This document shows, piece by piece, positions 16,502-26,137 of a DNA stretch of 42,439 bases. The translations under genes were made by a program, and so were the position numbers. The DNA comes from Jeongeupia chitinilytica (lineage in GTDB: Bacteria; Pseudomonadota; Gammaproteobacteria; Burkholderiales; Chitinibacteraceae), in contig NZ_BMYO01000013.1 in assembly GCF_014652315.1 (NCBI RefSeq), forward strand, positions 807-43,245, given 5' to 3'. The notes under the pieces are model-generated. The model was not told the DNA's origin and did no database searches. It saw only the letters and a program-made list of their open reading frames with translations. How positions within the stretch are numbered: the first letter of the stretch is position 1; each line of letters starts with the position of its first letter.

Positions 16502-18133
16502 ATGAGTTTCACCAACATCGACGACTTCTCCGGCCTCAGCCCGTTCGAGCTGAAGGACGTGCTGATCAAGGCGGCCCGCCAGAGCGACAAGCTGATGCTC
16601 AACGCCGGCCGCGGCAATCCGAACTTCCTCGCGACGGTGCCGCGGCACGGTTTCTTCCAGTTCGGCCTGTTTGCGATGACCGAATCGGAGCGTTCCTTCG
16701 TCTACATGCCCGAAGGCGTCGGCGGCTTCCCGCAGCGCGACGGGATCGAGGCACGCTTCGAGATCTTCACCAAGGCCCACGCCGGCGTACCGGGGATCGC
16801 CTTCATCGAATCCGCCGTCTCGTATGTCCGCGACCAGCTCGGGCTGTCGGCCGGCGATTTCATTTATGAAATGTGCGAAGCCATCCTCGGCTGCAACTAC
16901 CCGGTGCCGGACCGGATGCTGGTACTGAGCGAAAAGATCGTTGCACAGTACATTCACCGCGAAATGATCGGCACCTACCCGTTCAAGGGCCATTTCGACA
17001 TGTATGCGGTCGAAGGCGGCACGGCGGCGATGACCTACCTGTTCAACAGCCTGCGCGAAAACCACCTGATCGAAAAAGGCGACACGATCGCGCTGGGCAT
17101 GCCGATCTTCACGCCGTACATCGAAATTCCCGAGCTGAATGATTACCAGCTCAACGTCGTGCATATCGATGCGCCGCCGGAAAACAACTGGCAGTTCACG
17201 ACCAAGGAGCTCGACAAGCTGCTCGACCCGAAGGTCAAGGCCTTCTTCCTCGTCAACCCGAGCAACCCGCCGTCGACGAAGATCAGCGACGAAGTGCTGG
17301 AATACATCGCCGGCATCGTCAAGAAGCGCCCGGACCTGATCATCCTGACCGACGACGTCTACGGCACCTTCGCCGACAACTTTGTCTCGCTGTTCGCGAT
17401 CTGCCCGTACAACACCATCCTGGTCTACTCGTACTCGAAGTACTTCGGCGCCACCGGCTGGCGTCTGGGCGTGGTCGCGACGCACGAGGACAACGTGCTC
17501 GACGCTTCCATCGCCAGGCTGCCGGAAGCCAAGAAGAAGCAGCTGGACGAACGCTACGGTTCGATCACCACCGAACCGCGCCAGCTGAAGTTCATTGATC
17601 GCCTGGTTGCCGACAGCCGTACCGTCGCACTCAACCACACGGCAGGCCTTTCGACGCCGGTACAGGCGCAAATGGCGCTGTTTTCGCTGTTCGCGCTGAT
17701 GGACGAGCCGGAGGCGTACAAGAACGCCATGAAGCGCATCGTCCGCCGCCGAAAGGTTGCGCTGTACCGCGAGCTGGGCCTGCCGGTGCCGCATGATCCG
17801 AACAACATCGACTACTACCACCTGCTCGACTGGGAAACGATCCTGACCCAGCTGTACGACAAGGACTTCGCCGACTGGCTATTCGATTCGCTCAAGCCGA
17901 ACGAGGGCTTGCTGCGACTGGCGGAGGAGACCGGCATCGTCCTGCTGCCGGGCAAGGGCTTCGGCACCACCAACCCGTCGGGCCGCGTCTCGCTCGCCAA
18001 CCTGAACGAGTCGGACTACGCCCGGATCGGTGCGGCAATCCGCAAGATCGCGGCCGAAGCCCATGCCGTCTACGAAGCCGCTGGTGGCAAGAAGGCGCCG
18101 AAAGCCGGCGCGGCGAAGAAGTCGAAAAAATAA
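16502..18133 (+). CDS. aspD: Aspartate 4-decarboxylase / aspartate aminotransferase (AsdA/AspD)
   Basis: A 543-residue PLP enzyme of the fold-type I family that converts L-aspartate to L-alanine plus CO2. The Schiff-base lysine is K313 in YSYSKYFGATGWRLG; other hallmarks are AGRGNPNF, YAVEGGTAAMTYLF, NPSNPPSTK and DDVYGTF. Length fits bacterial AsdA/AspD (about 530 residues), apart from a Lys/Ala-rich tail (GGKKAPKAGAAKKSKK) that looks like an added basic extension. The start is ATG 16502 after AAGGAG. With AspT it forms the aspartate-alanine cycle: electrogenic exchange plus proton-consuming decarboxylation raises the proton motive force and internal pH. It is the last gene of the operon, followed by a strong hairpin. 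Confidence 0.94.
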   Translation: MSFTNIDDFSGLSPFELKDVLIKAARQSDKLMLNAGRGNPNFLATVPRHGFFQFGLFAMTESERSFVYMPEGVGGFPQRDGIEARFEIFTKAHAGVPGIAFIESAVSYVRDQLGLSAGDFIYEMCEAILGCNYPVPDRMLVLSEKIVAQYIHREMIGTYPFKGHFDMYAVEGGTAAMTYLFNSLRENHLIEKGDTIALGMPIFTPYIEIPELNDYQLNVVHIDAPPENNWQFTTKELDKLLDPKVKAFFLVNPSNPPSTKISDEVLEYIAGIVKKRPDLIILTDDVYGTFADNFVSLFAICPYNTILVYSYSKYFGATGWRLGVVATHEDNVLDASIARLPEAKKKQLDERYGSITTEPRQLKFIDRLVADSRTVALNHTAGLSTPVQAQMALFSLFALMDEPEAYKNAMKRIVRRRKVALYRELGLPVPHDPNNIDYYHLLDWETILTQLYDKDFADWLFDSLKPNEGLLRLAEETGIVLLPGKGFGTTNPSGRVSLANLNESDYARIGAAIRKIAAEAHAVYEAAGGKKAPKAGAAKKSKK

Positions 18134-18149
18134 GCCGTACTGGCTTGAT

Positions 18150-18183
18150 CCGTGGTTCAGGCATTCACATGCCTGAGCCACGG
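18150..18183 (+). terminator. Long hairpin after aspD
   Basis: CCGTGGTTCAGGCAT pairs with ATGCCTGAGCCACGG (15 pairs, one T-G) around a TCAC loop, 17 bases after the stop. No T-run follows, but the stem is very stable. A second GC hairpin, CGCCGCC-TCC-GGCGGCG, lies at 18266-18282. Confidence 0.6.
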
Positions 18184-18363
18184 CTGGACTGGCATTTGGG
18201 CAAGGATTGCACGTCCGCTCCGCTGTAATTGCACGGTTTCATTCAACCGGCTCCGTCATCGGGAACGCCGCCTCCGGCGGCGTGGACCGCCTGAAACCGT
18301 TCGCGCATGGCCGTCAACGTATGACATTGACGACGGCTGAAAGACTTCCGTTCGATGGCCGGG

Positions 18364-18807
18364 TCAGGCCGAATCCGCATGAAGCGCGGAAACGAGCCTG
18401 GCCAATCGCCGGTCTCGCGTTTCCGCTGACCCGGCTTCCTCGAGATGGCGCACGTGCTTCTGCCGTAGCCCGAAGGGCAGTTTCTCGAACGCGCGACGTA
18501 TCGATGAATCGGCGTCCAGCGCGCTCTTCAAATCCGGTGGCTCCGGCACTTCCCTTGGCAAGTCGTCCAGTTCGATGGCGACTTCAACGTTCTCGCCCTC
18601 GGCGATCCGGGCTGCAGCCCGGTTTCCGGCGCTGATGCCGATCATGCACAAGCCCCGCATCCGCGCGACCCGGGTTCGCCAGGTGTGGCCGTTGATCGTG
18701 ACCGCGACGGCAGGCCTTGCACCTCCGCCAAGTGCAGTCACCGCGTCCTCCGGAAGCGCGATTGCGGTGGCATTGCCGGAGGGTATGACCCGCGCTTCAA
18801 ATTTCAT
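18364..18807 (-). CDS. DUF1905 / YdeI (OmpD-associated)-type protein
   Basis: A 147-residue cytoplasmic protein started at ATG 18807. The N-terminal half is the DUF1905 beta-barrel-like domain (FEARVIPSGNATAIALPEDAV, then VAVTINGHTWRTRVARMRG and GISAGNRAAA), and the C-terminal half matches the bacteriocin-protection/YdeI-type helical segment (DADSSIRRAFEKLPFGLRQ, VRHLEEAGSAETRDRRLARL). Proteins of this kind are widespread, without an agreed biochemical role. It is followed on the same strand only by a gap toward the aspD terminator, and the ABM-like gene lies 79 bases upstream. Confidence 0.8.
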   Translation of the reverse strand: MKFEARVIPSGNATAIALPEDAVTALGGGARPAVAVTINGHTWRTRVARMRGLCMIGISAGNRAAARIAEGENVEVAIELDDLPREVPEPPDLKSALDADSSIRRAFEKLPFGLRQKHVRHLEEAGSAETRDRRLARLVSALHADSA

Positions 18808-18886
18808 CGTTGCCTCCGCCAGTCCTCGTTCGCCCCGACACCTTCATTCGGCCGGGTCGCAAAGTGGCCCCGGCATGAATGAATCG

Positions 18887-19195
18887 TCAGCCCGATTTCG
18901 ACCACACCGGATTCAGCGCGGTGACTTGCGGCGGGCCAAGCAGAAGCGGCTCGACGTCTTTCAGGTAGGCGGCATAGTTGTCGGTCTTCAAGAACGCCTG
19001 CGAAGCCTCGGCGCTTGCATATTGCTGGAAGGCGCAGATTGAATCCGGATCCGCGTTGTCAAAGCAGTAAAAATACGCGAGATGCCCCGGATTGGCTGCA
19101 ACGGCGGGCGCCATGTGCTTTTCCCAAACGTGCCAAACCTCATCCCGTTTCCCTGGCTGGGTCTTGTGCTTGATGATGAGGGCAAAAGTGGTCAT
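18887..19195 (-). CDS. Antibiotic biosynthesis monooxygenase (ABM)-fold protein
   Basis: A 102-residue ferredoxin-like protein started at ATG 19195. It has the ABM pattern: a first strand FALIIKHKTQPGKRDEVW, a helix with WEKHMAPAVAANPG, a central strand HLAYFYCFDNADPD and the aromatic FQQYASAEASQAFLKTDNY segment before a final strand. Members act as small quinol monooxygenases, haem or reactive-carbonyl handling enzymes; no cofactor residue allows a firm assignment. The gene may share a transcript with the DUF1905 gene downstream. Confidence 0.75.
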   Translation of the reverse strand: MTTFALIIKHKTQPGKRDEVWHVWEKHMAPAVAANPGHLAYFYCFDNADPDSICAFQQYASAEASQAFLKTDNYAAYLKDVEPLLLGPPQVTALNPVWSKSG

Positions 19196-19429
19196 TGGAA
19201 CTCCGCATGTAGTGACGCTGAATCGAGGGTTTGACGTTTGTCATAGCAGACTAGTGCCTCCGGCGCCGGCTGACCGAGAAGCCGGAGCGTCGCTGCACCT
19301 GGCCACCGCTTTTCCCCGCACGAAGCGGGAAGCGGGAAGCCCCCGCCCGAAAAGGCTGGCTTCCGGAAGGGGGCCGTCCCGGCAGGATGCCAGCGCTCCT
19401 GTGGCCCGGGATGCGGGGGCGGATGGCGA

Positions 19430-19453
19430 ATATGGCGGATCGCGCCGCCATAT
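19430..19453 (-). terminator. Hairpin after chitinase gene
   Basis: ATATGGCGG and CCGCCATAT form a perfect 9-bp stem with a six-base loop, 12 bases past the chitinase stop on the minus strand. No T-run follows. Confidence 0.5.
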
Positions 19454-19465
19454 CCGCCGAACCGC

Positions 19466-21127
<1,662 letters not shown>

Positions 21128-21533
21128 CTCGGAACATCTCCACTCAGGTTTTTTTGTGGCCAATCGCTGTCGGCGGCCTGCTGGCCATGCCGTCCGGACC
21201 GGATTCGAGAAGCCGTCCCGAATAGAGATTGACCTTCTTTGCGTTCGCACCATGAATCGGTGCCCCGCCATTAACCTGAAGCGGCTCATGTCGCGTCAAC
21301 GACCGCTGGCAGGAGACAAACCGTGTCAACCAAATGCGCGGTGGGTTTACGCGCCGGCCGACTGGCCATGCCGCAGCCAAACCCGTTCAGCCGGCCGATC
21401 GTCGACGGCCAAGCCGCTTTCCGGCGCAACCGCGCGGTGGTCTGGTTGGCGACCGCAACCGGTTGTCGCTGACGGACGGCGGACTGAATTGCCGCTCCGC
21501 CACCATTTCCGCAACAGCATGCGGCAAGCCGGT
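21128..21533. other. Intergenic region upstream of chitinase
   Basis: About 400 bases between the chitinase start and the LysR stop, both minus strand. It should contain the chitinase promoter. No gene, clear -35/-10 pair or long palindrome is recognisable; the short frames present are out-of-frame noise. Confidence 0.4.
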
Positions 21534-22403
21534 TCAGGCCGGCTGCGCCTTCAGCGCCGCCTCCCAGAACGACGAAACCAGCAGGCTGTCGCGACGCTCC
21601 CGCAGGCAATAGACGAAGGTTTCGGTACAGACCGGATCGCCTTCGATGCGCACCGGACGGATCTGCGGATGGGCGATGAATTCGGCCTCCGACACGGTGC
21701 CCAGCCCCAGGCCGCGGATCACCGCTTCACGCAGCGCCTCGCGGCTGCCGATTTCCATGGCGATCTGCGGTTGCACCCCCTCTTCACGGAGCACCCGCTC
21801 GAGCGCATCGCGGGTCGTCGAACCGGCTTCGCGCAGCAGCAGCGGTTGCCGGTGCAGCTCGGCCAGCCGCACGCTCGCGCGCCTGGCAAACGGGTGGTCT
21901 ACATGTGCAAACAGGATGAGCGGGTGGCGTGCATAGCGCATGTGCGCCCATCGATCATCGTCGTGCCGCCCCGCCAGCACGGCGACATCGGTGACGTAGT
22001 TGTCCAGATCGGCGAGGACCGCGGCGGAATTGCCGATCCGGATCGACACGTCGACGCCCGGATAAACCCGTCGGTAAGCGTCGACCATCTCGATGACGTG
22101 AAACGGGCCAACCGCGCCAAGCCGGAGCTGGCCGCGAACAAGCTGCCCCGAATCGTGCAACAGGTTGTAGGCCTCGGTCTCCAGCGCGGAAAGCTGTTGC
22201 GCCAGCGGCAGCAGCTGTTGCCCGACCGTGCTAAGCATCTGCGAGCGTCCCCGCCGCACGAACAACTCAACCCCATGCTGTCGCTCCAGCGCCTGGACCT
22301 GGGCGGTCAGCGTCGGCTGGCTCAGCCCCAGCGCACGCGCACCGGCGCTGAAACTGCCATGCCGTGCCACCGCAAGAAAGGCACGCAGTCGGGCGGTGCT
22401 CAT
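21534..22403 (-). CDS. LysR-family regulator divergent from phosphonate operon
   Basis: A 289-residue LysR-type transcription factor started at ATG 22403. The N-terminal winged helix-turn-helix is typical (LRAFLAVARHGSFSAGARAL, SQPTLTAQVQALERQHGVEL); the effector domain runs from about residue 90 (GQLRLGAVGPFHVIEMV) to the end and includes the hinge segment REAVIRGLGLGTVSEAEF. It is transcribed away from phnD with 108 bases between the two starts, the usual arrangement for a LysR regulator of the neighbouring operon. Related regulators control 2-aminoethylphosphonate uptake and breakdown genes. The effector is therefore probably a phosphonate or its aldehyde, which is inference from position. 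Confidence 0.88.
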   Translation of the reverse strand: MSTARLRAFLAVARHGSFSAGARALGLSQPTLTAQVQALERQHGVELFVRRGRSQMLSTVGQQLLPLAQQLSALETEAYNLLHDSGQLVRGQLRLGAVGPFHVIEMVDAYRRVYPGVDVSIRIGNSAAVLADLDNYVTDVAVLAGRHDDDRWAHMRYARHPLILFAHVDHPFARRASVRLAELHRQPLLLREAGSTTRDALERVLREEGVQPQIAMEIGSREALREAVIRGLGLGTVSEAEFIAHPQIRPVRIEGDPVCTETFVYCLRERRDSLLVSSFWEAALKAQPA

Positions 22404-22418
22404 TTATAGATTCTCTCT

Positions 22419-22440
22419 ATGTTTTCGTATCGAAACACAT
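22419..22440. promoter_or_regulatory. Candidate LysR operator between lysR and phnD
   Basis: ATGTTTTCG-TAT-CGAAACACAT is a near-perfect dyad with one unpaired base, 16 bases from the lysR start and 72 from the phnD start. Position and symmetry suit LysR autoregulation and activation of the divergent operon. Confidence 0.42.
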
Positions 22441-22511
22441 GTTGAATCAAGCAGATGACTGTCACATGACGTCGATAAAGTCGCGGCACTTTCACCCTAA
22501 CCGGAATTGCC

Positions 22512-23384
22512 ATGAAGCGTCTGACCGTCGTACATCGTGCCGTCCTGACCGCCCTGCTGCCGCTCTTTGCTTGTGCCTCCGGCTTTGCCGCACCGGCCAC
22601 GCTGAATGTCGGCCTGATCCCGTCCGAGGACGCTCAGGCGATGATCGAAAGCAGCAAGCAGGTGCTCGAACAACTGCAGCAGCAGACCGGCCTGACCATC
22701 AAACCCTTCGTCGCGACCGACTACAACGGCATCATCGAAGCGCTGCGCTCGAAGAAGCTCGACATCGCCTACCTCGGCCCGTTCTCGTACGTGCTGGCCA
22801 ACCAGGTCGCCGGGGTCGAGGCGTTCTCGGTGGCCGTGACCAGGAAAACCGGCAAAAGCGCCTACAAGAGCCTGATCATCACCCGCAAGGACGCCGGCAT
22901 CGACAGCGTGCCGCAACTCAAGGGCCACACCTTCGCCTTCGTCGATCCGAGTTCGGCCTCGGGCCACCTGTTCCCGAAGGCCGGGCTGCAGCAGGCCGGC
23001 TACGACACCGACAAGCTGTTCTCGCGGACGATCTTCTCGGGCTCGCACGACGCCAGCATCCTCGCCGTCGCCAACAAGAAGGTCGACGCCGCCGCAGTGG
23101 CCGACCGCATCTTCGCCTCGGCCATCGCCAAGGGCGTGGTGCAGCAGGACGACTTCAAGGTGGTCTGGACCTCGCGGCCGATTCCGGAATCGCCGATGGT
23201 GTGGCGCAAGGACCTCGATCCGGCGCTGAAGGACAAACTGAGCAAGGCCTTCGCCAACATCAAGGATCTGCCCTGGGGCGACCAGGGCATGCTCGACGGC
23301 TTCCAGACCACCAGCGACGGCGCGTACGACGTGGTGCGCGATACCGCCAAGGTGCTGAACCTCGATCTGCGGAAAATGAAATGA
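22512..23384 (+). CDS. phnD: Phosphonate ABC transporter substrate-binding protein
   Basis: A 290-residue periplasmic binding protein started at ATG 22512. A signal peptide ends near CASGFA-AP, followed by the PhnD/PtxB-type core: TLNVGLIPSEDAQAMIES, a TDYNGIIEALRSKKLDIAYL segment, GPFSYVLANQ, and the hinge FVDPSSASGHLFP. These match the family that binds phosphonates or phosphite through backbone and Ser/Thr contacts at helix N termini. It delivers ligand to the PhnC/PhnE pair encoded immediately downstream; the stop overlaps the phnC start (ATGA). Specificity (2-aminoethylphosphonate, hydroxyethylphosphonate or other) cannot be read from the sequence. The Shine-Dalgarno sequence is weak (CGGA). 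Confidence 0.92.
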   Translation: MKRLTVVHRAVLTALLPLFACASGFAAPATLNVGLIPSEDAQAMIESSKQVLEQLQQQTGLTIKPFVATDYNGIIEALRSKKLDIAYLGPFSYVLANQVAGVEAFSVAVTRKTGKSAYKSLIITRKDAGIDSVPQLKGHTFAFVDPSSASGHLFPKAGLQQAGYDTDKLFSRTIFSGSHDASILAVANKKVDAAAVADRIFASAIAKGVVQQDDFKVVWTSRPIPESPMVWRKDLDPALKDKLSKAFANIKDLPWGDQGMLDGFQTTSDGAYDVVRDTAKVLNLDLRKMK

Positions 23385-24181
23385 TCCGCATCCGTCAGCT
23401 TCATAAGTCCTACGGCGCCAATCCGGTGCTGCGCGGCATCGACCTCGACGTGGCCGCCGGCGAGTTCCTCGTCGTGCTCGGCCAGTCGGGTGCCGGCAAG
23501 TCGACCATGCTGCGCTGCCTGAACCGGCTGGTCTGCGCCGACAGCGGCGAGCTGCACGTCGCCGGGCTCGACGCGACCCGTCCCGGACAGACCCGCGCCC
23601 TGCGTCGTCAGGTCGCGATGATCTTCCAGCATCACCATCTGGTGCCGCGGCTATCGGTGCTGAAGAACGTGCTGACCGGCCGTCTCGGCCATTTGCCGAC
23701 CTGGAGTTCGGTGCTGCAGTTGTTCGGCCACGACGACATTGCGCTCGCGCAGTTGTGCTTGGAACACGTCGGCCTCGCCAACAAGGCGTCGGCCCGTGCC
23801 GATACGCTGTCGGGCGGGCAGATGCAGCGCGTCGGCATTGCCCGCGCGCTGGCGCAGTCGCCACGGGTAATCCTCGCCGATGAACCAGTGGCCAGCCTCG
23901 ATCCGCAGAGTGCGCGCATGGTGCTGCAGTGCCTGCGCGACGCGACCCGCGCGCTCGGCATCACCGTGGTCTGCAACCTGCATCAGGTCGACTACGCCCG
24001 CGAGTTCGGTGACCGCATCGTCGGGCTGGCGCACGGCCGGCTTGTCTACGACAGCCGCAACGGTCCGCTGACCGACGCGGACCTGCAGCGCATTTACCCG
24101 AAAACGGATGCCACGGCGCCGGCCCCGCACGAGGACGCGCCGGCCCCGGTCTACGGCAGACTGCTGGAGGTCGCGCCATGA
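23381..24181 (+). CDS. phnC: Phosphonate ABC transporter ATPase
   Basis: A 266-residue ATPase started at ATG 23381, overlapping the phnD stop by four bases; the longer upstream frame belongs to another reading frame. Motifs are complete: Walker A GQSGAGKST (about 35-43), Q-loop AMIFQHHHLVPRLSV, signature LSGGQMQRVGIARAL, Walker B VILADEPVASLD and the PhnC-typical switch VVCNLHQVDYA. The C-terminal tail is extended and Pro/Ala/Asp-rich (ATAPAPHEDAPAPVYG) beyond the conserved domain. It energises phosphonate import at the inner membrane. It overlaps phnE by four bases. Confidence 0.94.
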   Translation: MIRIRQLHKSYGANPVLRGIDLDVAAGEFLVVLGQSGAGKSTMLRCLNRLVCADSGELHVAGLDATRPGQTRALRRQVAMIFQHHHLVPRLSVLKNVLTGRLGHLPTWSSVLQLFGHDDIALAQLCLEHVGLANKASARADTLSGGQMQRVGIARALAQSPRVILADEPVASLDPQSARMVLQCLRDATRALGITVVCNLHQVDYAREFGDRIVGLAHGRLVYDSRNGPLTDADLQRIYPKTDATAPAPHEDAPAPVYGRLLEVAP

Positions 24182-24990
24182 ACCGCTATCAATGGCTGGT
24201 CTGGATGCCGCGCAGCAACGCCGGCTGGCTCGGCGTGTTCGCCGCCGTGCTGCTGGGCGGCTACGCGCTGCACTGGAGCGCGCAAGGGGCGCAGATGAGC
24301 TGGCAGGACCTGCTGGCCGGGCTGCCGCAGATTGCCGATTTCATCAGCCGGACCATTCCGCCCGATCTCGACGTGCTGTCACGGCTGGTCACGCCGGCAC
24401 TGGAAACCATCCAGATCGCGCTGTGGGGCACGCTGCTGGCCGCGCTGATTGCGGCACCGCTGTCGCTGCTGGCCGCCGGCAACCTGCACATGCCGTGGCC
24501 GCTGCATCAGGGCGCGCGGCAGCTGTTCAACCTGATCCGCAGCGTGAACGAGCTGATTCTGGCGCTGATCTTCGTCTCGGCAGTCGGCCTCGGCCCCTTC
24601 CCCGGCGTGCTGGCGCTGGCGCTGCACGGCGTCGGCATGCTCGGCAAGTTCTTTGCCGAAAGCATCGAGGAAATCGACGCCGGTCCGATCGAGGCCTTGC
24701 AGGCCACCGGTGCGCGGCCGCTGCAGGTCATCGTGTTCGGCGTGCTGCCGCAGGTGCTGACGGCGTGGATCGCCGTGGTGCTGTACCGCTTCGAGGTCAA
24801 CCTGCGTTCGGCCACGGTGCTGGGCATGGTCGGCGCCGGCGGGCTGGGCTTCGAGCTGCTGAGCAGCCTCAAGCTGTTCAAGTACCAGGAATCGGCGACC
24901 TGCATCATCGTGATCGCGGTGATGGTGATCGCGGCCGACCTGCTCTCTTCGCGGCTGCGCCGCCTCATCCAGCAAGGGGCACGGACATGA
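24178..24990 (+). CDS. phnE: Phosphonate ABC transporter permease
   Basis: A 270-residue inner-membrane permease started at ATG 24178, overlapping phnC. It has about six hydrophobic segments (WLGVFAAVLLGGYALHW; LVTPALETIQIALWGTLLAA; LIRSVNELILALIFVSAVGL; VIVFGVLPQVLTAWIAVVLY; CIIVIAVMVIAADLL). The coupling region reads IEALQATGARPLQVIVFGVL, the EAA-type loop, and VNLRSATVLGMVGAGGLGFE is the PhnE signature. Only one permease gene is present, so the channel is probably a homodimer. Its stop overlaps the start of the alcohol dehydrogenase gene, tying transport to catabolism. Confidence 0.93.
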   Translation: MNRYQWLVWMPRSNAGWLGVFAAVLLGGYALHWSAQGAQMSWQDLLAGLPQIADFISRTIPPDLDVLSRLVTPALETIQIALWGTLLAALIAAPLSLLAAGNLHMPWPLHQGARQLFNLIRSVNELILALIFVSAVGLGPFPGVLALALHGVGMLGKFFAESIEEIDAGPIEALQATGARPLQVIVFGVLPQVLTAWIAVVLYRFEVNLRSATVLGMVGAGGLGFELLSSLKLFKYQESATCIIVIAVMVIAADLLSSRLRRLIQQGART

Positions 24991-26120
24991 GCGGCCCCGG
25001 CATTTCGCAAGAAGGCAGCACAACGATGTGGCATTACCGGAATCCGGTCGACATCCATGCCGGGCGCGGCGCGCTGGCGCAACTGCCGGCACTGCTACAG
25101 GGCCGGCGTGCGCTGGTCATCACCTTTCCGGAAGCGGTCGCGCTGGGGCTCGACGCCCGCCTGCGCTCCCTGCTGGGTGATCAGCTGGCTGCGGTCGAAA
25201 CCGGCGTGCAGCCGAATCCTGACGTCAGCTGGCTGGCGCCGATGTACGAGCGGCTGTGGCGCGATCACGCCGACGTCGACTGCATCATCGCCGTCGGCGG
25301 CGGCAGCGTGATCGACTGTGCCAAGGCCATGCTGGCGCCGACGCCGTCGGGCACGTTTGCCGAGCTGCTGGCCTTGCTGGCCGGTGCCACCGCCCCCGAT
25401 GCCGGTCGGCCCAGATCGCTGATCGCCATCCCGACCACCGCCGGCACCGGCAGCGAAGTCACGCCGTGGGCGACGCTGTGGGATCAGGCCCGGGGTCGCA
25501 AGCATTCGCTGCACCAGCCGTGGTCGTGGCCCGAGGCCGCCATTGTCGATGCCGACCTGATGCTGAGCCTGCCGCGCGGCAGCACGCTGGCCAGCGGGCT
25601 GGATGCGCTGTCGCACGCGCTGGAGTCGCTGTGGAATGTCCACCGCAATCCGGTTTCGGCCAGCCTCGCCGTCAGCGCGGCGCGGGACATCATCACCACG
25701 CTGCCGCTGCTGCTGGCACGGCTGGACGACGTGGCGCTGCGCGAGCGGATGGCCGTGGCGGCACTGCAGGCCGGGCTGGCGTTCTCGAACACCAAGACGG
25801 CGCTGGCGCATTCGCTGTCGTACGACCTGACGCTGGAACACGGCGTCGTCCACGGCATTGCCTGCTCGTTCAGCCTGCCGCGCGTCATGGCGCTGGCCAT
25901 GGGTGCCGACGACGCGCTGGATGCACTGCTGTTGCGCATCTTCGACGCCGACAGCACCGACGCCGCCATCGACCGGCTGACCCGCTTTCTCGAAGGACTC
26001 GGCGTCAGTACCGACCCGGGCAGCTACGGACTCGACGAGGCCGAATGGCCGCAGCGGGTCGACCAGGCGCTGCAAGGCCCGCGCGGCCGCAACTTCATCA
26101 CCACCGGCGCGACGCGCTGA
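24987..26120 (+). CDS. Iron-containing alcohol dehydrogenase, probable phosphonoacetaldehyde/hydroxyethylphosphonate oxidoreductase
   Basis: A 377-residue group III alcohol dehydrogenase. The ATG at 24987 overlaps the phnE stop and lies seven bases after AAGGGG; an alternative start at 25026 (MWHYRNPVDIHAGRGA) fits the family N terminus equally well. The NAD-binding motif is AVGGGSVIDCAKA, with ATTAGTGSEVTPWA-like PTTAGTGSEVTPWAT following. Metal ligands are the Asp and His of GLDALSHALESLW and the two His of AHSLSYDLTLEHGVVHGIA. Between phnE and phnX, the natural substrate pair would be phosphonoacetaldehyde and 2-hydroxyethylphosphonate. Related dehydrogenases act as phosphonoacetaldehyde reductases in phosphonate biosynthesis; here a catabolic, oxidising direction is inferred. 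Confidence 0.85.
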   Translation: MSGPGISQEGSTTMWHYRNPVDIHAGRGALAQLPALLQGRRALVITFPEAVALGLDARLRSLLGDQLAAVETGVQPNPDVSWLAPMYERLWRDHADVDCIIAVGGGSVIDCAKAMLAPTPSGTFAELLALLAGATAPDAGRPRSLIAIPTTAGTGSEVTPWATLWDQARGRKHSLHQPWSWPEAAIVDADLMLSLPRGSTLASGLDALSHALESLWNVHRNPVSASLAVSAARDIITTLPLLLARLDDVALRERMAVAALQAGLAFSNTKTALAHSLSYDLTLEHGVVHGIACSFSLPRVMALAMGADDALDALLLRIFDADSTDAAIDRLTRFLEGLGVSTDPGSYGLDEAEWPQRVDQALQGPRGRNFITTGATR

Positions 26121-26137
26121 AATCAGGAATACACACG

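Noticed and set aside
14807..17821. A 1004-codon open frame on the minus strand across both aspT genes and aspD
   Set aside because: It is antisense to three well-supported genes with intact family motifs, is rich in Arg/His/Gln/Asp as expected from reading GC-rich codons in the wrong frame, and has no ribosome binding site or recognisable domain.
22364..23380. A long frame running into phnC from upstream, giving a 605-residue product
   Set aside because: The first 340 codons are out of frame with phnD, which overlaps them completely; phnC begins at ATG 23381 with the normal ABC N terminus.
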